From positions 1 to 12,702 of the forward strand of contig JAUCNG010244412.1 in NCBI GenBank assembly GCA_032353305.1: a stretch of 12,702 nucleotides of DNA, written 5' to 3'. This stretch comes from Cephalothrix spiralis. Its lineage: Eukaryota > Nemertea > Palaeonemertea > Archinemertea > Cephalotrichidae. A program made the translations under genes and the position numbers. Under the pieces are notes generated by a model, which worked only from the letters and a program-made list of their open reading frames with translations, did not search any database and was not told where the DNA came from. This document shows, piece after piece, positions 1-7,912 of this stretch (position 1 is its first letter; each line of letters opens with the position of its first letter).

Positions 1-340
1 ATTACTGTATAATATGTATGTATTTTTAACACATCAACACGCTTGAATTCCAATTTTAGATTTTACACAAGAAACATTTCAAAATCAAACATTACGAAAT
101 TTAACAACATTTTAGGCCTAATTCATCAAAACAAACAAACTTGCAAATTATTGTCCTTCCCTTTCTATACATGGTTAATTAGTAATGCAAGAAAGATATA
201 TAATAAATTTATAGTTTTATTGTACAAAAAAGTGATTAATGACAGTTGAAATCAAAAATTTCAAAAATATTAGGCAAATCTAAATTTCAAAAAATCACAA
301 AATTCGTAACTTGTTTTATATGAATTTGTCGTTTAACAGT
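1..340. other. AT-rich DNA, no gene seen
   Basis: Low-complexity AT-rich sequence. The open stretch at 43-249 has no ATG start, no domain and AT-driven composition, so I treat it as non-coding. Confidence 0.6.
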
Positions 341-650
341 GATTGCATGGTCTATCGAATAAAATAGTTTTTTTTGTCGTTTTACAGATGTAGACTAATA
401 ATAGATCATTAATATCAAGAATAGATGGAAGTCCGCATTTTATCGTTTGTCATTCAAATACAACCGTAGTGCAGTGAATCAGCGTGAGGCAGTAGCTCAG
501 TTGGGAGAGCGTCAGTCTGTACATTTGAAATTCGGGTAAAATCGGAAATAATTTTTTATTTTAATAAGGTTAAAAATTGTTGATTACACTTCTTGATCTT
601 TAAGATAGAACTTAATAATTTATTTATTGCCTCGATCTAAAATGGTAAAT
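341..650 (+). repeat. Dispersed repeat family 1, copy 1, with tRNA-like middle
   Basis: Matches 3337-3669 in the same orientation. It holds a perfect pol III A box, TAGCTCAGTTGG (493-504), but the B box is decayed (TTCGGGTAAAATC). Homology starts ~140 bp before the tRNA-like part and ends at the shared GCCTCGATCTAAAATGGTAA, so this is not a plain tRNA-headed SINE. It could be a composite element or a SINE carried in a larger unit. Confidence 0.8.
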
Positions 651-752
651 TCTGCATCTCTCTCCAAATCTATCAATACTAATGATTATTTATTTAGAAA
701 AGCTGAATTTTATTGAAATTTTTATTTTGCATTGAGAGAGAAAATATTATAA

Positions 753-844
753 TATAAATGGACATCTTGGAATCCGGTATTTTTTTTGGACAAGTTCTGG
801 AACGAGTCCAAAAACAATACCGGATTCCAAGATGTCCGTTTATA
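753..844. repeat. Near-perfect 39-bp hairpin (foldback or MITE remnant)
   Basis: Arms 753-791 and 806-844 are reverse complements apart from about one mismatch, around a 14-nt loop. The core arm motif is GGACATCTTGGAATCCGGTA. The following TTTACCACACTTTAATCTC resembles the sequence after a weaker inverted repeat near 3860, so both may be one element family. Confidence 0.8.
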
Positions 845-1306
845 TATTTACCACACTTTAATCTCTTTTCCTGTGTTTAAATCGATTAAATCATGTCTTT
901 TAAAGTTCAATAAAGAATGTTTTTTAAATCATTTAATTAAATTATGATTCATAGTTTGGCAAGTTCACAGTCACTAGTATAAATTGGCAAGTTCAAGGTT
1001 AATTTGTGAATTACGTGTTGATCTTTTAATGGCAGGATATATGAGATAGTAATCGATTTTTAATTTATGCAGTTCAATGTAGTTTGATTCAATAAAATTT
1101 ACGGTCTTCCGATTGGTTGATGGGAACGGCTTAAAATTTATCCGCGCTAATTAAGATAAATTAAGACGAGATCGGTACTAGTACAGTTTTCCGTAATAAA
1201 ACTATACGTGTAATGAATCTGACCGAAAATAGATAACAAGTTCATATCGGACTAATAGATGTGTGATAAATTACATGTAGATACAGGTAGATACTGTTTT
1301 AATATA
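845..1306. other. Intergenic DNA downstream of the PAN-TLDc gene
   Basis: AT-rich sequence with no supported gene. The part next to 1307 should contain the 3' UTR of the minus-strand TLDc gene. A short direct repeat of TTGGCAAGTTCA occurs near 956 and 984. Confidence 0.5.
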
Positions 1307-1620
1307 TTAGTTTGCCTTAAAATAAACTTCATACTCATCACAATAATACTTATAAGACCCGGCAAGAAATGAACGAGATTCTGCTGTTCCATAAGTGTAC
1401 CCTTTTGGTAGTTGGTATGCAAAACCCAGATTAGAATAACTGCCTGATTTTGTTTTACACTCATTTACAATAACAAGATCATGTCCACTTCCAAAAGTTG
1501 GCCCATATAATGATGAACTAAAGATAGCATTACCATATTTATGGTAAGAGATCAACATCTTTTGGTTCTTGTCGACTGAGAACAGGTACGACACACTGCT
1601 TGATGCATAACCTCCGTTTC
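1307..1620 (-). other. Exon 3 of the PAN-TLDc gene (C-terminal half of TLDc, stop codon)
   Basis: Acceptor TTTTCCTTTTCAG|GA (AG at 1622-1621). The frame joins exon 2 exactly to rebuild the continuous TLDc stretch RSWQ-GNGGYASSS. It ends with KAN and TAA at 1309-1307. A variant poly(A) signal ATTAAA (plus 1298-1303) follows the stop almost at once; I see no AATAAA on this strand in the next ~200 bp, so the 3' end is not fixed. Confidence 0.93.
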
Positions 1621-4351
1621 CTGAAAAGGAAAACATCTTATAGGGAAGGCGTCAGATGACTGGCTCAAATAGACACATACTGTTCGCTTTATGAGCATTT
1701 ACCCTTAGGCTGTATAGACCTATCCCACACTCTAATTTTTTTTAATATATACCGATTACCCCGAAGGGAGGGACAGCGTCCCACTCCACGTATTAAAACT
1801 TGCCCGAGCCACCAAGGAGGCTGTGTGCGTTAATGAACTCGCCCAAGGACCTTCACGATAGAAAGTGGTGTCCAGCCCGAGTTTCGATCCCGGATCCCCC
1901 GGTATACGTATCGAGCGCTCTAACACTTCGCCACCGCGACAAACAGGAAACGTATTTTTGTTTCCGGATCCGCCAACGAAAATGTTCGATATAAATAAAA
2001 GAACAAACAAATTCCACATCCGATGGACTTCTCAAACATCTATATAACTTTCGCCTTCGGATTTCTGTTTCAATATGTAAAGATGCGCTTGACCTCAATT
2101 GAATTTGGGAATTTATTTTCGGTCGATTTGAAAGTGCCAGGGATAAGCAAATTATCATCACCTGTTTTTCGAAAATATGCTGTTGTGGATTCACTTCCAT
2201 TGACGTGTCAATTTAATTTTTTTTTATTTATTTTATTATTCATTCCGTTGACATACAGTGCTGAAATTTATGCTACCGAAAGAAAACATTACTGTTAACA
2301 GTATATTCCAAGATTTCAAGCCGAAATCTTTACTAATTTCTAAACGACGGTTTTTTAAATAATGGGCAAAGATTCACACGGTCGTATTTAACGTCAAATG
2401 ATCTATATGATATTCCATTTTTTGAACCGAGTTGCGCAAATTGGCATACTGAGTAATTGAGTGACAGTATCAAATGCTTTTGACATCTAAAGACAATATT
2501 TCTAAACCTTATTTGACATACAGAAATAAGTTGTATTGCACTCTTTCTTCGATATCTGTAGGTCTTTCGTGCAATACAAGCAATACTTCATGGGTATCGA
2601 GCCATCAAAAGTTACTGTCACTCGTAATTGCCCTCGTCTGTGACTCGGGCAACATAGAAAATACTCGTTGCGTAACCCTTGAAGTACTATACTCATTAAT
2701 CTATCTTACCTTGCCAGCTACGATCCGTATATCCACCAAAGATTTGCCCTTCATTCGACCTCACTAAAGTTATGGTAGGTCCTTTATTATCGCATGACGC
2801 ATGTAATTTGTCTGCTCTGTAAGCATTCTGTGAAGCAACGTAGCATCTCTCCCATGATTTCCCAATCAGCTCATTTCCAACAAGGTGTAGAAGAGTGCTA
2901 CAAAGTACTCTGTACTCTCCCATCACCAAAGAGTTTCCAAATGGACCACAGTAAACTGTAATGAAATATGAGTTTTTCGGCGTAAAAATAAGTTATTAAT
3001 GTCAAAACTGTGTAGTGCGGCTCGGTGCCAAGGTGGTAGAGCGTCGGTTTCTGAATCTGGAGGTCCCGGGTTCGGGACCCGGCTCGACACTTCTTTCCAT
3101 CGGGAAGAACCTTGGGCAAGTTTTCAGCGTACTGCCTCCTGGGTGGCTCGGTCAAGAGTTAGATACGTGGAGTGGGACGCTTTCCCTCCCTTCGGGGTAA
3201 ACGCGACTGCTAATCGGTAGATAGAAAAAATATATAGTGCGGGATAGGTTTACAGTCCTATTGGGGGTCAATGCTCATAAAGCGGGACCGTATGTGTCTA
3301 TTTGAGCCAGTCATCTGACGCCCTGACGCCCACTTGATTGTTCTATGTTTAGACTATTGAATAAAATAGGGCTTTGTCGTTTTACAGAGGTAGTCCAATA
3401 ATAGATCTATCAAGAAAGGATGGAAGTCCGCATTCAATCGTTTGTCATTCAAATACAACCTAGTTCAATGCTTTAGCGTGAGGCAATAGCTCAGTAGGAA
3501 GAGCGTCAGTATGTACATCTGAAGTCGGGTGTTCGATCCCCATCAAAATGGGAAATCATTTAATTTTTTGTTATTCAAATATAAGGTTTGAATTTTTTTA
3601 TTACACTTCTTTAAGTCTTTAGAAAATACCCCAATAATGTTTTTATTGCCTCGATCTAAAATGGTAAATCATGTAAGAATTCACTGAAAATGATGAACGA
3701 GCGTGTGATTATTTTCCATATTCAACGAAATATTTTAATATATGGGACATGGAAAATAATCCTATATAATCTTAATCATAATCTTAATGTGCTGCTGTGA
3801 TATGCTGATATATATCAGTCTCGGGTCTTAATTTAGCTTCTGTGATTATTTTTCATATATATACCACACTCGGGGATTATGAAAAAATCGTTGAATAATC
3901 TCCCATTTTCTTTTCCACCTAAAGCAATAACCGTATAATATAGATCGACCGATAGTAAGAAAGCAAGGCATTATGTCAAAATAGAGACGCTTCACGTGAT
4001 ACAAATGGACCAATGGGAATCATTTAAATTAAATGCCTATGAAACAAATGATTTTAGTTACTTACCTTTAACATTGATATGTTGTTTGGCTTTAGAATAT
4101 TGCTTCAGACCACGAATTAATTTACAGATATCCTGATACTCAAAAATGTAACCCGCACATTTGTCGCCCATTCGGGAACACGCAGCAGCACATTTGAACT
4201 GCGAATCCTCAACTTGATACAGTGCCTCCTTTATTTCATATCCGGATTTAAGTTCATAATAAGATTGAAAATCTTCATTTGCCCTGGCATTTTGTATCAT
4301 GAATAATAGTATTAAAAAGTGAGCCATTAATGACAACGCCATAATTTTCAT
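1307..4351 (-). CDS. Secreted PAN/apple-like + TLDc domain protein (3 exons, 281 aa, complete)
   Basis: CDS is complement(join(1307..1620, 2710..2955, 4066..4351)), 846 nt including TAA. Both introns are phase 1 with GT-AG ends, and the frame is open throughout. Residues 1-24 form a signal peptide (hydrophobic core HFLILLFMIQ, likely cleavage after NARA). Residues ~25-95 resemble a PAN/apple module: C54-x3-C58-x6-C65-x10-C76-x-L. Residues ~104-281 are a whole TLDc domain, recognised from WERCYVAS (130-137), CDNKGPTITLV (150-160), IFGGYTDRSW (167-176), GPTFGSGHDL (217-226), the SYSNLGFAY stretch and FLAGSY..DEYEVY near the C-terminus. Known TLDc proteins (OXR1, NCOA7, TBC1D24, mEAK7) are mostly intracellular, so a signal peptide plus PAN is unusual. 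Extra cysteines (98, 114, 133, 150, 232, 271) would suit an oxidising extracellular setting. PAN modules usually bind protein or carbohydrate; the ligand and role here are unknown. Domain and gene structure are secure; the function is inference. Confidence 0.93.
1648..1941 (-). repeat. tRNA-derived SINE-like repeat, copy A (TLDc intron 2)
   Basis: In reverse complement it matches 3017-3323 over most of its length: a tRNA-like head with A-box-like GTGGCGAAGTG and degraded B box GGATCGAAACTC, a body with CTTGGG and GGTGGCTCGG, the block ACGTGGAGTGGGACGCT, CCCTCCCTTCGGGGTAA, and a tail ending GAGCCAGTCATCTGACGCC. Its tail lies only ~25 bp from the exon 3 acceptor. Confidence 0.85.
2710..2955 (-). 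other. Exon 2 of the PAN-TLDc gene (N-terminal half of TLDc)
   Basis: Acceptor TTTCATTACAG|TT (AG at 2957-2956) and donor CAAG|GTAAGA (GT at 2709-2708). It is 246 nt, phase 1 to phase 1 and divisible by three, so skipping it would keep frame but remove half of TLDc. It encodes residues 96 (part) to 178 (part), including the CDNKGPT and FGGYTDRSW signatures. Confidence 0.93.
3017..3323 (+). repeat. tRNA-derived SINE-like repeat, copy B (TLDc intron 1)
   Basis: Same family as 1648-1941 in opposite orientation. The A-box region TGCCAAGGTGGTAGAGCG and B box GGGTTCGGGACCC are better kept than in copy A. Its left end is ~60 bp from the exon 2 acceptor, so the two copies form an inverted pair around exon 2. 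Confidence 0.85.
3337..3669 (+). repeat. Dispersed repeat family 1, copy 2, with tRNA-like middle
   Basis: Direct copy of 341-650. It keeps A box TAGCTCAGTAGG (3487-3498) and B box TGTTCGATCCC (3530-3540), about 31 bp apart as in tRNAs. It starts ~13 bp after SINE copy B ends. No credible cloverleaf with CCA end is visible, so it is a repeat and not a tRNA gene. Confidence 0.8.
3707..3761. repeat. 13-bp inverted repeat inside TLDc intron 1
   Basis: GATTATTTTCCAT (3707-3719) is repeated in reverse complement at 3749-3761. A second pair, ATTCAACGA (~3720) and TCGTTGAAT (~3889), lies around it, suggesting a decayed foldback ending near 3915. Confidence 0.5.
4066..4351 (-). other. Exon 1 (coding part) of the PAN-TLDc gene
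   Basis: Starts at the ATG 4351-4349 (G at -3, A at +4) and ends in a strong donor, AAAG|GTAAGT, with the GT at 4065-4064. It has 286 coding nt, ends in phase 1, and encodes the signal peptide and all of the PAN-like cysteine motif, so the module border coincides with an intron. Confidence 0.92.
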
Positions 4352-4376
4352 TACAAAAAAGTAGTCCTGTAAACAT
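4275..4376 (-). other. Possible overlapping upstream ORF in the PAN-TLDc leader
   Basis: An out-of-frame ATG (4376-4374, A at -3) lies 25 nt before the main start and opens 33 codons that stop at TGA inside the signal-peptide coding region. If the cap is at ~4386 this ATG would be only ~10 nt from it and probably skipped. A more upstream start site would expose it as a translation-lowering uORF. Confidence 0.3.
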
Positions 4377-4409
4377 GCTTAGCTATCACAAAAATACGCA
4401 GCCGCTTTA

Positions 4410-4417
4410 TTTATATA
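4410..4417 (-). promoter_or_regulatory. TATA box of the PAN-TLDc gene
   Basis: TATATAAA reads on the minus strand 59-66 bp upstream of the ATG at 4351. With normal TATA spacing, transcription would start near 4386-4387, giving a ~35-nt 5' UTR. The match is good, but the flanks are AT-rich, so chance is possible. Confidence 0.55.
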
Positions 4418-4419
4418 AT

Positions 4420-5590
4420 ATAGCAAACTGACGAAGGCTCGTCTAGAGATCTCAAGAGCTTTTGCAATTCTTTTGCGCTATCATTTTGTTGCCAGGGGAT
4501 TTTTGATGTATTTAGATTAATTTTTTTAAAGCTATAAGCATAAAATGGGGACCAACGAAATGTCATATCAATGTGTTGTGTTATTGTCACATTTATTTCA
4601 AATTGATCGAGACTTTGGGTATAATGAGGCTTTTAAAATCCTTCAACATACTAGATCAGAAACTTATCATTGCTCGACATATATTTTTCAGTTTGAATTT
4701 GCATCTGTCCACTCAAAATTGATGAAGAGGTCAGCTTAGTTTTAGATGTTCGAATCCATAATTTTTTGAAACTATGATTCACATTCAGATCCATTGTTTC
4801 TACATTTAAAGGTACAATTTAAATCCCCCTTCCGGACGGGTGATCGTGGTTGAATAGAATCATGAGAATGCAAACCGGCATACAAATTCAGAATATCTTA
4901 GATGTTACCTATATCGAACTTAAGAAGGGTGATTCTTATGTTTCGTTGACCGATCTATATACCACAAAGATGAAAGTTTAATTTTTTCACAAATTTAGTT
5001 CGATGTCCCCGCATAAAATGCGTACACTATTAACTGAAAATATAATCAAATGAAATAAAACCGAAATCTTTTGTTAAGGGTCTTAAAAACATATTTTAGT
5101 TCAGTTGATTCTAAACTAAAATATATTATGCTTCGACTCACATATTTAAAGAGTAAAATAAATCGACAAGAGAAATGTGTGGCAAATATTGGCACCATGC
5201 TTTAATTGTGATGGACAGAGCAAAGAATAAAGGCAAAGATTAAAACCAATGCCGAATTAGCTTAACAGACATCTGATCTGATTAAGACCAGAGTCCTAGC
5301 AAATCAAATTACAAGCAAAGATTAAAACCAATGCCCAAGTAGCCCTAGCTAAATGATACCCAAATAGCGTTACAGACTATGTCCTAGCTACATCACGAGC
5401 TTGCTGCACGATTGGGTTTAGTTTAAACTGTACAAAACTGTTAATGGCACTAAAAATCCAAGGTACCTGGAATAAAGTACATTTTTTTAGATCTAATCAT
5501 TAATGCGCGAGCCTAGGCCAAAATTAAAGCCACACATTATCAAATATTAGTTGAGGGGCGGGTGGTGGTTTCGCTTTTCGAGAGACTGCA
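4420..5590. other. Upstream intergenic DNA, no gene seen
   Basis: AT-rich sequence with stops in all frames at short spacing. The 64-codon open stretch at 4545-4739 has no ATG start and no recognisable motif. The only structure seen is a pair of 21-bp direct repeats (GCAAAGATTAAAACCAATGC plus C) at 5233-5253 and 5315-5335. Confidence 0.55.
5233..5335. repeat. 21-bp direct repeat pair, 82 bp apart
   Basis: GCAAAGATTAAAACCAATGC followed by C occurs at 5233-5253 and 5315-5335. Weaker shared words (GTCCTAGC) lie between and after, suggesting a decayed ~80-bp tandem duplication. Confidence 0.7.
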
Positions 5591-6023
5591 GGTATACTGA
5601 CAAAATCTATAATCCCGAAATCTATAATGGACAAAATCTATAATCCCGAAATCTATGATAAAAATAAATGAAGATAAGGCTATTTATATAAGACATAAAA
5701 TATATACATGTACACAATTGGACGGAAAAATTGGTGAGGGGAAAATAAGGGCGAAAAAGATGAATTTTTAAATAGGGAAATCCCCTAAATTAAAAATCAC
5801 GCTAATTTTTCCGTCCAATTGTGTATAATATACAACACAAAATTACAAATTTGCCACTTGAAATTTTTTATAGATTTTGTCCATTATATATTTCGGGATC
5901 ATGAATTTTGTCCATTATAGATTTTGTCCATTATAGATTTCGGGATTATAGATTCTGTCCATTATAGATTTCGGGATTATAGATTTTGTCCATTATAGAT
6001 TTCGGGATTATAGATTTCGTACC
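5591..6023. repeat. Foldback element with inverted 31-bp tandem units and inner 22-bp perfect arms
   Basis: The right side (5870-6019) carries about four to five units of a ~31-bp repeat made of two half-units, ATAGATTTTGTCCATT and ATAGATTTCGGGATT. The left side (5599-5657) carries about two units in inverse orientation. Inside these is a second, perfect 22-bp inverted pair, TACACAATTGGACGGAAAAA plus TT (5711-5732), matching 5804-5825. The middle (5733-5803) is unique. No protein is encoded; it looks like a non-autonomous foldback or MITE-type element. Confidence 0.85.
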
Positions 6024-6679
6024 CAATGCGCGGAAAATTTTGAGCGCTTACCACAATAAATTACGTCGCTAACCACAAGGTCGACATTGAAATTGCAGCC
6101 ATGCGAATTGCTCCGCGCAAAAGTTAAGATAAAAACGTTTTATATGTTTGATAGCATAAATTGTTTTACTAACCTAATCGGTTGGTAAAACTGATTATGT
6201 AGACTAAACAAAAGACGTCTTATTTGAGTGATTTTCGCATGCACAACCCTAAAACTCAACTGCGCATGCGTATATATCGAAAATTTTCTCCTTCGCCGCC
6301 TTCAGCTGTGGAAAATGCAAAAATTCAGCTATGGCTTTTAGCCTTTTTCTTTCAACTTGCGTGCAGCATGGAAGTCTTAGACCACAACTAAGGTTGATAT
6401 TTTGCCTCTCACCATTGAAACCGGTCATAAGGTCGAAGAAAGATTATGCAACTTTTGTGATAACGCTGTTATCGAATTCGTAACTCATTTTCGAATGCAA
6501 CCTTTCCGAACATGGTAGAGATGCATGTATAAGGATCTATAAGGGTTGACCACCACGTTTTATATTTTCTGTAGTGCTAAAGAGTCTCAAAATTATGGCT
6601 TATAATGAAGCAAGATCAATGTATCTCACTTAGTAGGAACTATTAGGGGTGCACATTGACGCGGATCTTAAACTAGCTT

Positions 6680-6735
6680 ACTGCGACAAAATTAAAAAAA
6701 TTAAATGTTGAAAATCATAAATTGTTTGTCGCAGT
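6680..6735. repeat. 11-bp inverted repeat
   Basis: ACTGCGACAAA (6680-6690) and TTTGTCGCAGT (6725-6735) are perfect reverse complements around an AT-rich 34-nt loop; probably a short element remnant. Confidence 0.55.
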
Positions 6736-7237
6736 TTGTTTAATTGTATTTAAATGTTAGAAAACGAGCATTATATAAAAATTATTCTTATTCATTTAAA
6801 CTCGGGTGACGCGCTCGCGTAGCGCCACAGTGTCTTATGTAGTTAAAAATTTGAAAACTTTAATTCGCTTAAATTTGCCTTATTACCTGAACGAGTCCAA
6901 AACATTAACTGTTGACAAAATGTTCATTTATATATTAACTACGCATCGACCATCATTCTACTTTCTAATGATATATTGTTTAACTATCATTAAATTTTAC
7001 TCACATTTTACGCGATTAACTCTTTCGCTGCCAGGCCTATTTTGAATAAATCGTTCAAAATGAGTGTAATTATCGAAAATCTTAGAACCGAGTATTTTTT
7101 AACAGCTTAGACCTTGGGCTTTTTTGTGTATACATGAAAAAACATTTCACGCACCTCAAGGCCTCAAAGCAAGGGAGTGAAAATGGAAATTCGACAAGAA
7201 ACGGCGAAATTCTGACATTTTGCTAGTTGTTTTGGCA

Positions 7238-7273
7238 AGCGTACATAACTAATATTAATTAGTTATGAACGCT
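7238..7273. repeat. 16-bp palindromic hairpin
   Basis: AGCGTACATAACTAAT (7238-7253) pairs with ATTAGTTATGAACGCT (7258-7273), 15 of 16 matching, with a 4-nt loop. It is not placed as a terminator of any supported gene. Confidence 0.7.
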
Positions 7274-7769
7274 TATTTTGGCCAAGTGTCAGGTTTCCCA
7301 ATGGTCGAGGTCCAATTTTATGATGTCCCTCGAATTAACGAACCTATAGGGGTTCTTTGTGGCTATAGACTTTTTTGTCAATCAACTAACGATGCCTTAA
7401 TGTCAAAGAAAAATAATATAGCAAAAATCCATAAGTAGGCACGGATGATATGGGACGATACCGCACTGACCAGAGACCTGGTATATGAGATAAAAATAGT
7501 TCGAAGCTCGTTCTGTATAGTTAGATCATCCTCACTTGTTCGGGAGTCGAGACACTTTGATAGCAGTTATATATTATGATACCTATACATTGGTAAAGAC
7601 TATCAAATTGTGAAATTGTGGACTTATCATTTTTGAATCTGAGAAAACCAAAATGTGGAACACGTTACAATAGGTTTCAAATCAGAAGAAAAAAACTAGA
7701 AATTCTTATCTATCGTCATTCAATTAAGGTATATTATGTATTTTGCAAATGACACCAAAAACGAAAATT

Positions 7770-7912
7770 CTAGCCATTTTTCGTGTAGAAACAACACACC
7801 ATATACATGGGTTTGGGACATCCATAAAGAGTCGTCATTCCAGATTGAGGCCTACATCCTCCTCCTTCCAATTTACCATTTGGGCCATTAGGTTTACAAG
7901 TGCATTCTGAAC
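7770..7912 (-). other. Exon 3 of the six-cysteine peptide gene (mature peptide, stop)
   Basis: Acceptor TTTTATGTAG|GT (AG at 7914-7913); the stop TAG is at 7772-7770. It encodes the whole mature peptide with all six of its cysteines. A second in-frame acceptor, GTTCAG|AA (AG at 7908-7907), would give a form two residues shorter. The frame stays open upstream to about 8024, but that stretch is intron and includes a G-homopolymer read as prolines. Confidence 0.78.

Larger units (their letters stand above)
6024..7769. other. Intergenic DNA, no gene seen
   Basis: AT-rich and non-coding as far as I can tell. The open stretch at 6806-7045 lacks an ATG start and any domain. Small palindromes at 6680-6735 and 7238-7273 are listed separately. 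The 3' UTR of the minus-strand six-cysteine peptide gene should occupy the part next to 7770. Confidence 0.5.

Noticed and set aside
484-560. tRNA gene on the plus strand
   Set aside because: The A box is perfect, but the B box is broken and no full acceptor or anticodon stem can be formed; it is part of a repeat with a second copy at 3337-3669.
1756-2200. Overlapping open frames on both strands
   Set aside because: They run through the SINE copy and flanking intron, with no consistent domain; the translated CSFIYIEHF- and PSLPSG-like pieces come from repeat sequence.
2023-2298. Plus-strand ORF of 91 aa with ATG and a hydrophobic stretch (FFLFILLFIPL)
   Set aside because: It lies inside TLDc intron 2, the hydrophobic run comes from a T-rich tract, and no domain or splice context supports it.
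2474-2767. Plus-strand ORF of 97 aa
   Set aside because: It overlaps exon 2 of the TLDc gene on the opposite strand and is its antisense shadow.
3017-3090. tRNA gene with leucine- or serine-like arms
   Set aside because: A and B boxes are present, but the sequence continues into a SINE body and tail shared with 1648-1941, so it is the head of a SINE.
5870-6019. CRISPR-like regular repeats
   Set aside because: The units are contiguous, without unique spacers, have inverted counterparts at 5599-5657, and sit in eukaryotic DNA.
6050-6110. Possible signal exon on the minus strand (ATGGCTGCAATTTCAATG with a downstream GTAAGC)
   Set aside because: An in-frame stop precedes the donor and no matching downstream exon was found.
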